From NCBI GenBank assembly GCA_041747155.1, contig JBGTFQ010000163.1, positions 1 through 55,500 of the forward strand: DNA of 55,500 nucleotides, given 5' to 3'. The position numbers and the translations under genes are program-made. The stretch is from JACDDK01 sp041747155 (GTDB lineage Bacteria > Actinomycetota > Rubrobacteria > Rubrobacterales > Rubrobacteraceae). The notes under the pieces are model-generated. The model had not been told where the DNA came from and ran no database searches. It saw nothing but the letters and a program-made list of their open reading frames with translations. Shown piece by piece: positions 41,939 through 49,965 of the stretch (the first letter of the stretch is position 1; each line of letters opens with the position of its first letter).

Positions 41939-43075
41939 CTAGACCGTCGCTTTCTCGGAGATAGCCTCCACGAATTCATCGAACAGATATCCAGAATCTC
42001 GGGGACCGGGGCTGGATTCCGGGTGATACTGAACGCTCCAGGCTCTTTTCTCGTCGCTGTGCAATCCCTCGACCGTGCCATCGTAGAGATTTCGGTGCGT
42101 CATGCGTACACCTTCGGGAAGGTCCTCCTCTCGTACCGCGAAACCGTGGTTTTGGCTCGTGATCTCGATCCTCCCTGATTCTAAATTTCTTACTGGATGA
42201 TTCGCTCCATGGTGGCCGAATGGCATCTTGTAGGTCTCGCAGCCGAGAGCCAACCCAAGCAACTGGTGTCCCAGGCAGATCCCGAACGTCGGAACTTCGC
42301 CCAGAACGCCGCGCAAAGTCCCAACCGCGCTCTCTAGCGCCGCTGGGTCACCCGGTCCATTGGACAAAAAGAGTCCGTCGGGATTCTCGGCGAGGATGTT
42401 TTCCGCGCTAGTAGAACCGGGAATCGCGAGCACCGACGCGCCCCGACTGCGCAGCTCGCGGTAAATGCTGCTCTTTACCCCGTAGTCCAGCGCGGCGACC
42501 CGGCACGTCTCCTCACCGTAGGCCGGAAGTAAGGTCGGCTCCGTGAGTTGGCTGCTGGTGGAGGCTAGGTCGAGCCCGATCATTGAGGGGTGAGCTGTTG
42601 CTTTTTGCTTCAAGGACGAAGTGTCGGAGTCGAGGGTCGATATCACACCGCGCATCGCTCCCCTGTCCCTAAGATGGCGGGTCAGTGCTCGCGTGTCCAA
42701 TCCTTCGACACCTATTACACCGTGCTCTTCGAGGAGTGACGCGAGGGATTTGTCAGCAGCCCAGTTGCTGTGATGCGGGGTGTACTCGCGGACGAGGACA
42801 GCGGCGGCTTGAATTCCCAAGGACTCCTCATCACCGGGGATGATGCCGTAGTTACCGATCAAAGGGTAGGTAAAAAGTAGGATCTGGCCCTTGTAGGACG
42901 GATCCGTGATCGTCTCCTGATAACCAACCATGCTGGTCGTGAAGACGACTTCTCCGGCTACCTCACCCGTACCGGCGAACGTCCAGCCGTGGAAAGTCGC
43001 CCCGTCTTCGAGGACTATCGCCGCCCGCTCGCGGCCCTGCCTAAGCCCGTGATCCAAATCCAGCTCCAATCCCAT
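41939..43075 (-). CDS. carA: Carbamoyl phosphate synthetase small subunit (glutaminase)
   Basis: 378 residues from ATG 43075. The amidotransferase half has nucleophile Cys in TFGICLGHQLLGLALG near 260 and the catalytic His/Glu in VQYHPESSPGPRD near 345. The N-terminal domain shows VVFTTSMVGYQETITDPSY near 43. It supplies ammonia to CarB. A GGAGGAG lies 12 nt before the start. It overlaps pyrC by 35 nt, an unusually long overlap for this window. Confidence 0.96.
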   Translation of the reverse strand: MGLELDLDHGLRQGRERAAIVLEDGATFHGWTFAGTGEVAGEVVFTTSMVGYQETITDPSYKGQILLFTYPLIGNYGIIPGDEESLGIQAAAVLVREYTPHHSNWAADKSLASLLEEHGVIGVEGLDTRALTRHLRDRGAMRGVISTLDSDTSSLKQKATAHPSMIGLDLASTSSQLTEPTLLPAYGEETCRVAALDYGVKSSIYRELRSRGASVLAIPGSTSAENILAENPDGLFLSNGPGDPAALESAVGTLRGVLGEVPTFGICLGHQLLGLALGCETYKMPFGHHGANHPVRNLESGRIEITSQNHGFAVREEDLPEGVRMTHRNLYDGTVEGLHSDEKRAWSVQYHPESSPGPRDSGYLFDEFVEAISEKATV

Positions 43076-44348
43076 CGTGTATTAGATCTCCTCCTACAAG
43101 CGTACCCACAACCTGGCTCTTGAACGTTCGACCCATGAACGGCGAATTGTACGACCGACTAACCATCACATCCTTCTCGACCGTCCATTCCCCGCCAAGG
43201 TCCACCAGTGCTAGATCCGCGACACTCCCAACCGCCAGACTTCCACCTTCGCCAACCCAAGCCCCCGGAGCACATGACATCGCCTGAACCAAGCGTGAAA
43301 GGGACAATTCTCCACTTAGAACCAAGTCCGTGTAGAGTGCTGAAAAAGCCGTCTCGTGGCCGAGAAAACCCGGCGCGGCTTCTTCAAGTGGGAGTTCCTT
43401 CTCGTGGGAAGCATGTGGCGCGTGGTCCGTCGCCACGAAATCCAGCGTTCCGTTTCTGAGTGCCTCCCCCACGCCTCGGCGGTCGTCGTCCGGGCGAAGT
43501 GGAGGGTTGACACGATACATGCCGTCCAGGGTGGATACGAGGTCGTCCGTCAAGGTTAGATGATGCGGTGTCGTGTCGCCGGTAACGTCCGCCCGATCCT
43601 TGAAGAACGCGACCAGCGCTGCGGAGAGCCTGGTCGAGACGTGCGTTATATGGACTCTCGCCCCGGTTTCAGCGGCGAGCACTAGAGCTGTTGCGGTTGC
43701 GGCATCCTCCGCGCTGGCCGGAGAACCGGGGATTCCAGCGAGTGCCGCCGCAACGCCTTCGTGTACCACGCCTGTCGCCAGCGTGTGGTCCTCGCAGTGC
43801 AGAATGATGGGTAGATCGGCGGATTTCGCGTACATCATGCCGCTCCGCAAGATGCCCGCCGAAGCCGTCCCTAGCCCATCGTCAGAGACGCAAAACGCTC
43901 CCGCTTCCTTTAGCAGTCGCATTTCGGTAAGGCTTTCACCCATCAGTCCGACGTGCAGGGCAGCCGAGATCCGGGTTCGTACCCGAGACTCTTCGGCGAT
44001 GCGTTTGGCAAGGCCACTCACGATGATTGGTCGGTCGACAATGGGATCAGTGTTCGGCATCATCACGACGCTAGTAAACCCTCCAGCCGCTGCCGCCGCA
44101 GAACCAGTCTTCAGCGTCTCTTCGTCCTCGCGGCCCGGCGTGCGCCAGTGCGCGTGAACGTCGACGAATCCTGGAAACAGATGCAGTCCATCCGCGTCGA
44201 TATGACGCATTCCATCAAGGTTCGAGCCGACTTCAGCTATGCGTCCGTCAGAGAGACGTATATCCATTACGCCATCCAAGCCGGTCGAGGGATCAAGGAT
44301 GTGGGCGTGGCGAATCACCACCTCGCCCCGCCTAGCATCTGAGTTCAA
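43041..44348 (-). CDS. pyrC: Dihydroorotase
   Basis: 435 residues, class I amidohydrolase. Metal-binding residues are intact: VDVHAHWRTPG near 59 (HxH), HCEDH near 180, HITHVST near 233 and ATDHAPH near 307 (catalytic Asp). It closes carbamoyl-aspartate to dihydroorotate. The usual HLREPG is HWRTPG here. The ATG overlaps the pyrB stop (ATGA). Confidence 0.95.
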   Translation of the reverse strand: MNSDARRGEVVIRHAHILDPSTGLDGVMDIRLSDGRIAEVGSNLDGMRHIDADGLHLFPGFVDVHAHWRTPGREDEETLKTGSAAAAAGGFTSVVMMPNTDPIVDRPIIVSGLAKRIAEESRVRTRISAALHVGLMGESLTEMRLLKEAGAFCVSDDGLGTASAGILRSGMMYAKSADLPIILHCEDHTLATGVVHEGVAAALAGIPGSPASAEDAATATALVLAAETGARVHITHVSTRLSAALVAFFKDRADVTGDTTPHHLTLTDDLVSTLDGMYRVNPPLRPDDDRRGVGEALRNGTLDFVATDHAPHASHEKELPLEEAAPGFLGHETAFSALYTDLVLSGELSLSRLVQAMSCAPGAWVGEGGSLAVGSVADLALVDLGGEWTVEKDVMVSRSYNSPFMGRTFKSQVVGTLVGGDLIHDGIGAGFGSRA

Positions 44349-45256
44349 ACAGCCACCTCTTGGATAACGCCGGTCGCGAGCGCGAGAACCGCCGCTCGAA
44401 CAGCCACACCGGACGCGACCTGCCGCGAAATGAGCGAAGCGTCATCCAACACGATATCCCCCGCTATCTCGACGCCGCGGTTGACCGGCCCCGGATGCAT
44501 CACCACGATACTGGGCCGCAGGTGGCGACGAGCCACGGCGAAGCGCGCCGCATATTCGGCTACAGATGGGATCAGAGCCCCTGTCATGCGCTCCTTTTGC
44601 AGACGCAGCGTGTACAGAACGTCGGCCCCCCAGTCCAACGCCTCATCCACGGAGTCGAGTATCGGCAAGTCCCAGGCGGCGGTGTCCGGCGGCAGAAGGG
44701 TTGGTGGGGCTGATAGAGCGACTTCGATGCCCGCAGCTTGAAGGGCTGGGATCACGCTTCGCGCTACGCGACTGTGCAGTACATCTCCCACGATAACGGC
44801 ACTTCGTCCGGCCAGTTCGTCCAGACCGCCAAAGGCTTCGCTCAAGGTGTGAAGGTCCAGGAGTGCTTGGGTCGGGTGTTGACCGCGACCGTCGCCCGCG
44901 TTTATTACGGCTGCGGTAGTGTGTTGGGCGGCCAGAGCGGCAGCACCAGCAGCGGGGTGACGGATCACGACCGCGTCCGCACCGAGGCTCGATAGGGTGA
45001 CGACCGTATCCACCAGGGACTCGCCCTTGCAAATAGCCGAACCACCTTCGGAGAGTGAGATCACATCAGCCCCCGAACGCCGCGCCGCGAGCTCAAACGA
45101 ACTTGCCGTCCGGGTCGAAGACTCGAAAAAAGCCAGACAAACCGTCTTGCCCGAGAGAGATTCTATTAAGCGATCTTGGTCACTGGCGAGATCCAGTACC
45201 GTTCGGAGTTCGTCGTGCGAGATTCCATCCAGGCTCAAGAAATTTCTACTGTCCAA
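44345..45256 (-). CDS. pyrB: Aspartate carbamoyltransferase catalytic subunit
   Basis: 303 residues. Condenses carbamoyl phosphate with aspartate. The phosphate motif reads FFESSTRTASSFELAARRSG near 48-67, where the usual STRTR is STRTA; the carbamoyl-phosphate Arg and Thr before it remain. HPTQALLDLHTL near 126 and HPGPVNRGVEI near 256 are typical. No regulatory subunit gene (pyrI) is present. It overlaps pyrR by 11 nt. Confidence 0.95.
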   Translation of the reverse strand: MDSRNFLSLDGISHDELRTVLDLASDQDRLIESLSGKTVCLAFFESSTRTASSFELAARRSGADVISLSEGGSAICKGESLVDTVVTLSSLGADAVVIRHPAAGAAALAAQHTTAAVINAGDGRGQHPTQALLDLHTLSEAFGGLDELAGRSAVIVGDVLHSRVARSVIPALQAAGIEVALSAPPTLLPPDTAAWDLPILDSVDEALDWGADVLYTLRLQKERMTGALIPSVAEYAARFAVARRHLRPSIVVMHPGPVNRGVEIAGDIVLDDASLISRQVASGVAVRAAVLALATGVIQEVAV

Positions 45257-45800
45257 CGACGATCACCCCATCTTCCCCATCGGTCTCTACCAGGCTTACC
45301 CGGACGCGCTCCCCACGAGCCGTCGGCATGTTTTTCCCTACATAGTCAGCCCTAATAGGCAGTTCCCGGTGTCCCCGATCCACGAGTATCGCCAACCGCA
45401 CTGCCGCTGGTCGACCAAGTTCCAACAGCGCGTCCATCGCCGCCCGAGCCGTCCGACCCGTATACAGAACGTCATCCACGAGCACGACGGTCTTGCCCGT
45501 CACGTCGAACGGTACGTCGCTCCCAAGAACCTCCGGCTCCTCGTCGTCGAGATCGTCCCGGTGAAGGGTGATATCCAGAGAACCAACCGGAACATCCAAT
45601 CCCTCAAACCGACGGATATTCTCCATGATGCGGCTAGCCAGCGGAACACCGCGTGTCAGTACACCGACGAGCGCCAAGTCGTCTAGGGAGGGTGCATTGC
45701 GTTCCAGTATTTCGTGCGATATTCGGCGTAACGAACGGTCTATCCCGTCCGGGGTGAGCCCGACCGAACACGGCCTCTCATCGATGCTTGAACGACTCAA
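45246..45800 (-). CDS. pyrR: Pyrimidine operon regulator PyrR / uracil phosphoribosyltransferase
   Basis: 184 residues from TTG 45800, with AAGGAGG 8 nt upstream. The PRPP-binding loop VVLVDDVLYTGRTARAAMDA is near 104-124, and RGVPLASRI near 48 is the basic RNA/nucleotide region. PyrR binds UMP and a hairpin in pyr mRNA to lower expression, and has weak uracil phosphoribosyltransferase activity. A matching hairpin lies just upstream of this gene (45811-45842), so it probably controls its own operon at translation. Confidence 0.95.
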   Translation of the reverse strand: MSRSSIDERPCSVGLTPDGIDRSLRRISHEILERNAPSLDDLALVGVLTRGVPLASRIMENIRRFEGLDVPVGSLDITLHRDDLDDEEPEVLGSDVPFDVTGKTVVLVDDVLYTGRTARAAMDALLELGRPAAVRLAILVDRGHRELPIRADYVGKNMPTARGERVRVSLVETDGEDGVIVVGQ

Positions 45801-45810
45801 GCCTCTTACC

Positions 45811-45842
45811 TCCTTCGCGTCTCACGGGACGCAGTTAAAGGA
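45811..45842 (-). promoter_or_regulatory. PyrR-binding RNA hairpin that pairs with the pyrR ribosome binding site
   Basis: On the minus-strand RNA the lower stem is UCCUUU (45842-45837) with GAAGGA (45816-45811). A 5' internal bulge AACU follows, then an upper stem GCGUC/GACGC (45832-45828 and 45821-45817) and a hexaloop CCGUGA (45827-45822). The loop fits the CNGNGA pattern of known PyrR binding loops, and a UUUAA stretch spans the lower stem and bulge as in Bacillus sites. The 3' lower strand contains AAGGA of the ribosome binding site (45815-45809). Stabilisation by PyrR-UMP would block translation, as described for Mycobacterium smegmatis. Structure is by eye. Confidence 0.75.
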
Positions 45843-45859
45843 TCGGTATGTCGAGTACA

Positions 45860-45888
45860 AAGCTACCAGAGCAGACGGTAGCCGTCAA
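45860..45888 (-). promoter_or_regulatory. Candidate promoter of the pyr operon
   Basis: TTGACG at 45888-45883 is 17 nt from TAGCTT at 45865-45860. The -35 is good, the -10 weak. It would start transcription near 45853 and give a leader of about 53 nt that contains the PyrR hairpin. It lies directly after the rluD stop. Confidence 0.45.
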
Positions 45889-45893
45889 GCTCG

Positions 45894-46778
45894 TCAAACC
45901 TCCAAGCCGAGTAGTTTGGATGGTTGGATCAAATCCTCCGGAATCGGGGCTTCGAAGCCCAGAGCTTCTCCGGTGACGGGATGCTCGAACGCGAGTCGCT
46001 CGGCGTGGAGCCATAGCCGTTCACCGGGGATGGCGATTCCGTAGAGTGGGTCCGCGTGGACCGGATATTTGATGGCGGAGAGGTGAACCCGGATCTGGTG
46101 CGTCCGTCCCGTCTCTAGCTTTACGCGCAACATCGTATGAGCCGCAGCTTCCGCCATAACCTCGAAATGGGTGACAGCGACTTTGCCAATTCCCGCAGTC
46201 ATCAGCGTAGGATTACCGGGGTCTCGGCCAACCGGCGAATCAACGGTTCCGGTCTCGGGTAGTCCTATCCCCTCGACAATGGCCCGGTAGACGCGGGTAA
46301 CACTCCTCGCCTTCAACGCAGCCACAAGTTTTGTGTATGCGAGCTCGCCTTTAGCGACGGCCATCAGGCCTGAAGTGTCGCGATCCAGGCGGTGAACGAT
46401 GCCGGGACGGAGGTCATCACCGCCACCGGAAATGCCGTGGTCGAGCAAGGCGTTTACTAGCGTCCCGGTTGGGTTTCCAGCTCCGGGATGGACTACAAGA
46501 TTGGCGGGCTTGTCCACCACTATCAGATGCTCGTCCTCGAAGATTATCGGGACGTGAATGTCCTCGGGCTTTAGCTCCGTATCAGGCAGACTGACATCGA
46601 TTTTTTCGCCCGGACGAGCTTTGTGAGATGGATTCGCAGCCTCGCCATTGACTAGCACAGCGCCGGAGCGCGAGAGACGTTGAGCTACGCTCCGAGACAC
46701 GGAGAGTCGGGTCGAGATCAGGCGGTCCAACCGTTGGCCGGAATCGCCAGCCTCTACTTCGAAGCTCCGCTCGGACAA
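45894..46778 (-). CDS. rluD: 23S rRNA pseudouridine synthase, RluD-like
   Basis: 294 residues from TTG 46778, with AGAGGT 7 nt upstream. N-terminal S4 domain (GQRLDRLISTRLSVSRSVAQ), then VVDKPANLVVHPGAG near 91 and catalytic Asp in VHRLDRDTSGLMAVAK near 128-143, and TGRTHQIRVH near 222. Modifies helix 69 uridines in known RluD; target inferred. ileS and lspA, usual upstream neighbours in actinobacteria, are replaced by a DUF167 gene and divIVA. Confidence 0.93.
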   Translation of the reverse strand: MSERSFEVEAGDSGQRLDRLISTRLSVSRSVAQRLSRSGAVLVNGEAANPSHKARPGEKIDVSLPDTELKPEDIHVPIIFEDEHLIVVDKPANLVVHPGAGNPTGTLVNALLDHGISGGGDDLRPGIVHRLDRDTSGLMAVAKGELAYTKLVAALKARSVTRVYRAIVEGIGLPETGTVDSPVGRDPGNPTLMTAGIGKVAVTHFEVMAEAAAHTMLRVKLETGRTHQIRVHLSAIKYPVHADPLYGIAIPGERLWLHAERLAFEHPVTGEALGFEAPIPEDLIQPSKLLGLEV

Positions 46779-46783
46779 CCAGT

Positions 46784-47068
46784 CTACCTCTCGCCTAATG
46801 CCCGCAGAAAACGAGTCTCGACAACATCAGGGGCACTATCTTGGATGAGAGCGACCTTGTCCCGAGGTGCGCCCAAGCGCACAATCACCCCGGTCAAAAC
46901 ATTCGCAGCGGCGTTGACTCGATCATTCTCGGGCGGAGTAGCGACCCGGAGTTTTGTTGCTGAATCCTCGTAGAGTCCCGCGAAGGCCGTCTCGGAGGCC
47001 ACCGGCGAGACTCTACGTTTCAATAGAACTTCGCTATCGTTGGCGGTGGTTACGAAATCTTTAGCCAC
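46784..47068 (-). CDS. DUF167 / YggU family protein
   Basis: About 94 residues from GTG 47068; ATG 47107 would give 107 residues but more overlap with divIVA. The family pattern is visible: VLLKRRVSPVASETAFAGLY, then KLRVATPPENDRVNAAANVL (the conserved PP...NAA block) and APRDKVALIQ. Function of DUF167 is unknown; it often sits near yggT and yggS, as here. It overlaps the divIVA end by 8 nt and ends 5 nt before rluD. Confidence 0.75.
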   Translation of the reverse strand: MAKDFVTTANDSEVLLKRRVSPVASETAFAGLYEDSATKLRVATPPENDRVNAAANVLTGVIVRLGAPRDKVALIQDSAPDVVETRFLRALGER

Positions 47069-48233
47069 GCCGACGCAGGAAGCGTCCTGCGCGGGATGTC
47101 CGCTCATCGCTCTTTGGTGGCTCCTCGAAGAAACTGTCCGGCTCGGAGTCACCCTCTGGTGCGCTGTCCTGAGTGTCGCCCTCGTTTGGCGAGGAATCTT
47201 CTACGGAACTCTCGACCGCTGGCTGCTCGGAGGTATCGTCCGACTGAGCGGAATCCGTCATATCCTGGGCTTCATCCTGGGAAACGGTGGAAGGCTCGAT
47301 CTCCGGCTCCACAGTCTCCGGATCCTCTGCCTCGGATGTTTCTGGCTCGAATGTCTCGTGCTCTGTGGTTTCCGATTCGTAGCTCTCGGGCTCCGAGGTA
47401 GTTTCCGGTTCAGGTTCCTGTTCGTCCAGGAAGACCGGGTCCATGCGTTGTGTCGCGCCGGGATCTTCTTGCTCGTACTGTCGCTCGACGGGCTCGTTAG
47501 AGGATCCAAACGCCGGGGCTTCTTCCGAAACCGCTTGCTCTTCGGACTCAATCTCGTCGAAATCCGAAGGCGCTTGATCGGCTTGGTCGTTTGGGCGCTG
47601 GATGATCGTGTCTTGCGAGTCGTCTGACTGGTGATCCGAACTCGCGGCGGCTTGACGGGCTACGGCGATTGATTCAGGGTCTAGTCGGTCGCGCAGGGAG
47701 GTTTCTATCTCCTGAGCGGTGGCGACGTCCATGTTCTCCATGACCGACATGTAGGTCTTGAGTAGATGCCGGAAGTCCGCCGCAAAGGTTCCCCGAGCCT
47801 CGCGCAGAGCTTCGTAAGAATCCTGCACCCTCTCGACCCGACTGGAAGTGTCAGCCAACATCTGGTGCGAGCGAGTCTTCGCCTCCTGGATCGTCATTTC
47901 GGCCTCGCGTTTGGCGTTCGTGATCTCGTTCTCCGCGTCTCGTTCGGCGGAGCGCCGGGTATCGTCGGCTTCGCGAACGGCGGATTGACGCAGATCGGTG
48001 GCGGCCTGTTCGGCGTGGACCAGAGCGGCCCGGATGGAGCCTTCCAACTCGTCGAATTGCTCCAATCGTTCTCGAAGGGTGGAGACTTGGTCTTTCATCC
48101 TCTGATTCTCCGAGAAGGTTTTCTCGAACTCGTCTGCGACGGCATCCAGAAAATCGTCCACCTGATTCTGGTCGTAGCCTCGCAACGAGTTCTTGAACTC
48201 TTTGCGCCTTATGTCCAGTGGTTTAATAGCCAT
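47061..48233 (-). CDS. divIVA: Cell-division / polar growth protein DivIVA (Wag31-like) with long acidic tail
   Basis: 390 residues. N-terminal membrane-binding domain: KPLDIRRKEFKNSLRGYDQN and DDFLDAVADEFEK (4-39). A coiled coil spans about 40-175. The last 195 residues are an acidic, Ser/Thr/Pro-rich tail with many ET, EP and SE repeats, and the chain ends SRAGRFLRRRG, basic and resembling the FtsZ tip (AFLRRR). Mycobacterial Wag31 is shorter (about 260). DivIVA marks curved membrane and organises pole or septum growth. It lies between yggT and DUF167 in the classic division block. Confidence 0.92.
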   Translation of the reverse strand: MAIKPLDIRRKEFKNSLRGYDQNQVDDFLDAVADEFEKTFSENQRMKDQVSTLRERLEQFDELEGSIRAALVHAEQAATDLRQSAVREADDTRRSAERDAENEITNAKREAEMTIQEAKTRSHQMLADTSSRVERVQDSYEALREARGTFAADFRHLLKTYMSVMENMDVATAQEIETSLRDRLDPESIAVARQAAASSDHQSDDSQDTIIQRPNDQADQAPSDFDEIESEEQAVSEEAPAFGSSNEPVERQYEQEDPGATQRMDPVFLDEQEPEPETTSEPESYESETTEHETFEPETSEAEDPETVEPEIEPSTVSQDEAQDMTDSAQSDDTSEQPAVESSVEDSSPNEGDTQDSAPEGDSEPDSFFEEPPKSDERTSRAGRFLRRRG

Positions 48234-48239
48234 AATTCA

Positions 48240-48569
48240 TCACCCCGTTATCGGTCTGAGACCTATATTGATTATCGTAGTTAGCAGAAACGAAAGTATG
48301 TTCAATCCTATGATAGCCACTATGGGCGATAGATCTAGCCCAAATCCCCCGATCTGCAACATCGGCAACCGGCTGCGTATCGGCCCGAGTATCGGATTCG
48401 CCACGGATCGCACGGCACCGTACAACGTCTGCAAGAACAGACTCGACGGGAAGCCGCCGATCCAACCTATCACTATCGAAGCTATAATGAAGCCAACGAG
48501 GATATAGAATCCGTAGTCAACAATCCCCAGAAGCAACTCTGCGATGCTGTAGCCAAACTCTGGCCTCAT
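48240..48569 (-). CDS. YggT-family membrane protein
   Basis: 109 residues with two YggT repeats, each a membrane hairpin: IVDYGFYILVGFIIASIVIG (17-36) and PIVAIIGLNILSFLLTTII (82-100), joined by ANPILGPIRSRLP. The family accompanies divIVA, sepF and proC in many bacteria and affects osmotic or division-related membrane processes; the exact role is not known. It overlaps proC by 4 nt (ATGA). Confidence 0.88.
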   Translation of the reverse strand: MRPEFGYSIAELLLGIVDYGFYILVGFIIASIVIGWIGGFPSSLFLQTLYGAVRSVANPILGPIRSRLPMLQIGGFGLDLSPIVAIIGLNILSFLLTTIINIGLRPITG

Positions 48570-49351
48570 TTTCCAAGCCCCCTAGATTGTTCGGTAGCGG
48601 CATTGACACCATCATATACTGCGCCAACGAAACCGGATTTCTCCATCGCAACGAACGCCGCCGCCGTCGTGCCGCCCGGTGTCATAACTTCGTCGCGCAC
48701 CTGATGGGCGCTGCGGTCCTTTAGCAACACCGCCGTGCCTTCTATCGTCCCGATCACCAACCTCCTCGCTACGTCTCTGGGTATTCCTTCTCGAACCCCG
48801 GCCTGTATTAGAGCGTCCGCGAAAAGAGCGACATACGCGGGCCCAGAACCGTGAAGCGCCGTCGCGGCGTCGAATAGCCTCTCGGGCAACTCCATCGCAT
48901 CCCCGACGTGACGGAAGATCTCCATAACCATTGGGATCGTCTCCCGCCCAGCCTCGTTCGCCGTGATGACCGCCGACCCAAGCCCCACAGAAGCGCAAAC
49001 GTTCGGCATCACGCGCAAGACCGGCGTTCCGTCCGGCACCTTCTCCTGCATGGCGTCTATAGTAACGCCCGCTGCGACGCTCGCTACAGCCTTATTCCCT
49101 GTCAGCGCCGGAGCTATCTCTTCGAGAACCCATCCGACGTCCCAAGGCTTGACGGCGACTATCACGAGATCGCTCTTCTCGGCCAACTCATGGTTCGAAG
49201 ATGTTGTGTGGATGCCGTAGTTCTCGGCGTATGGTCGAAGTTGTTCTTCGTGGACATCGCTTACGCTGAGTTCGTAGTCCCCAGTGTCGGCAAGACGGAC
49301 GAGTAGGGAACCCCCGATCTTGCCTGCTCCGATAACTCCTACTGCTTTCAA
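48566..49351 (-). CDS. proC: Pyrroline-5-carboxylate reductase
   Basis: About 261 residues from TTG 49351, behind a G-rich ribosome site; GTG 49369 would add six residues. Reduces pyrroline-5-carboxylate to proline. N-terminal NADPH fold KAVGVIGAGKIGGSLLVRL, then VVAVKPWDVG (the V.KP motif), RVMPNVCASVGLG near 115 and the end AAFVAMEKSG. It is typically carried in the sepF-yggT region though its proline role is separate. Confidence 0.93.
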   Translation of the reverse strand: MKAVGVIGAGKIGGSLLVRLADTGDYELSVSDVHEEQLRPYAENYGIHTTSSNHELAEKSDLVIVAVKPWDVGWVLEEIAPALTGNKAVASVAAGVTIDAMQEKVPDGTPVLRVMPNVCASVGLGSAVITANEAGRETIPMVMEIFRHVGDAMELPERLFDAATALHGSGPAYVALFADALIQAGVREGIPRDVARRLVIGTIEGTAVLLKDRSAHQVRDEVMTPGGTTAAAFVAMEKSGFVGAVYDGVNAATEQSRGLGK

Positions 49352-49386
49352 GATACCCCCCGATACCACAAGACCGCCGTCGGTCG

Positions 49387-49956
49387 CTAGAGCTGGTTGA
49401 AGAACGCTTTCTCCGCGAGAGCCTTACGCTCCTCAGCGCTGACTTCCACATTCTGCGGCGTAAGTAAGAACACGCGGTTCGCTACCGTCTGTATGTGTCC
49501 ATCCATCGCGTAGGTCAGGCCCGCGCAAAAATCGACCATCCGACGGCTGAGATCCCCGTCAACGCTCTGCAAATTGAGTATCACTGGCTGCTGCCGCTTG
49601 AAACGGTCGGCTAGCGCCTGGGCATCGTTGAAGGACGAGGGTTCCAATACGCTCACTTTGGTTGGCCGCTGATCCGGTACGGCGCGCAGGTGCGCTGGTT
49701 GACCACCACCGCCGGGGTAGCGCTCGCGGCTCGGACCTTCGCTACCGAAGAGGTCTCCGAGAGAAGTACCAAAGGCTGAGGAACGCTCCGCTCTGCCGAG
49801 GCGCCTCACAGCTGGACCCGGCTCCGCGTCACGACCACCGTTGGCACTGCTGCGGTAGCGTTGTTGCTCCTCTTCCTCTTCGTCATAATAATCTTCGTCG
49901 TCCACACCAAAGCCAAACCAAGCCGCGATGCCATCTAGACGATCTCTAACTCCCAT
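49387..49956 (-). CDS. sepF: Cell division protein SepF
   Basis: 189 residues. An N-terminal amphipathic helix (MGVRDRLDGIAAWFGFG) for membrane binding, an acidic and Arg-rich linker (to about 95), and the SepF core (KVSVLEPSSFNDAQALADRF, QPVILNLQSVDGDLSRRMVD and FCAGLTYAMDGHIQTV). SepF polymerises and binds the FtsZ C-terminus, anchoring the Z-ring in actinobacteria together with or instead of FtsA. The linker is longer than in Bacillus. Confidence 0.94.
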   Translation of the reverse strand: MGVRDRLDGIAAWFGFGVDDEDYYDEEEEEQQRYRSSANGGRDAEPGPAVRRLGRAERSSAFGTSLGDLFGSEGPSRERYPGGGGQPAHLRAVPDQRPTKVSVLEPSSFNDAQALADRFKRQQPVILNLQSVDGDLSRRMVDFCAGLTYAMDGHIQTVANRVFLLTPQNVEVSAEERKALAEKAFFNQL

Positions 49957-49965
49957 CCATACTCC

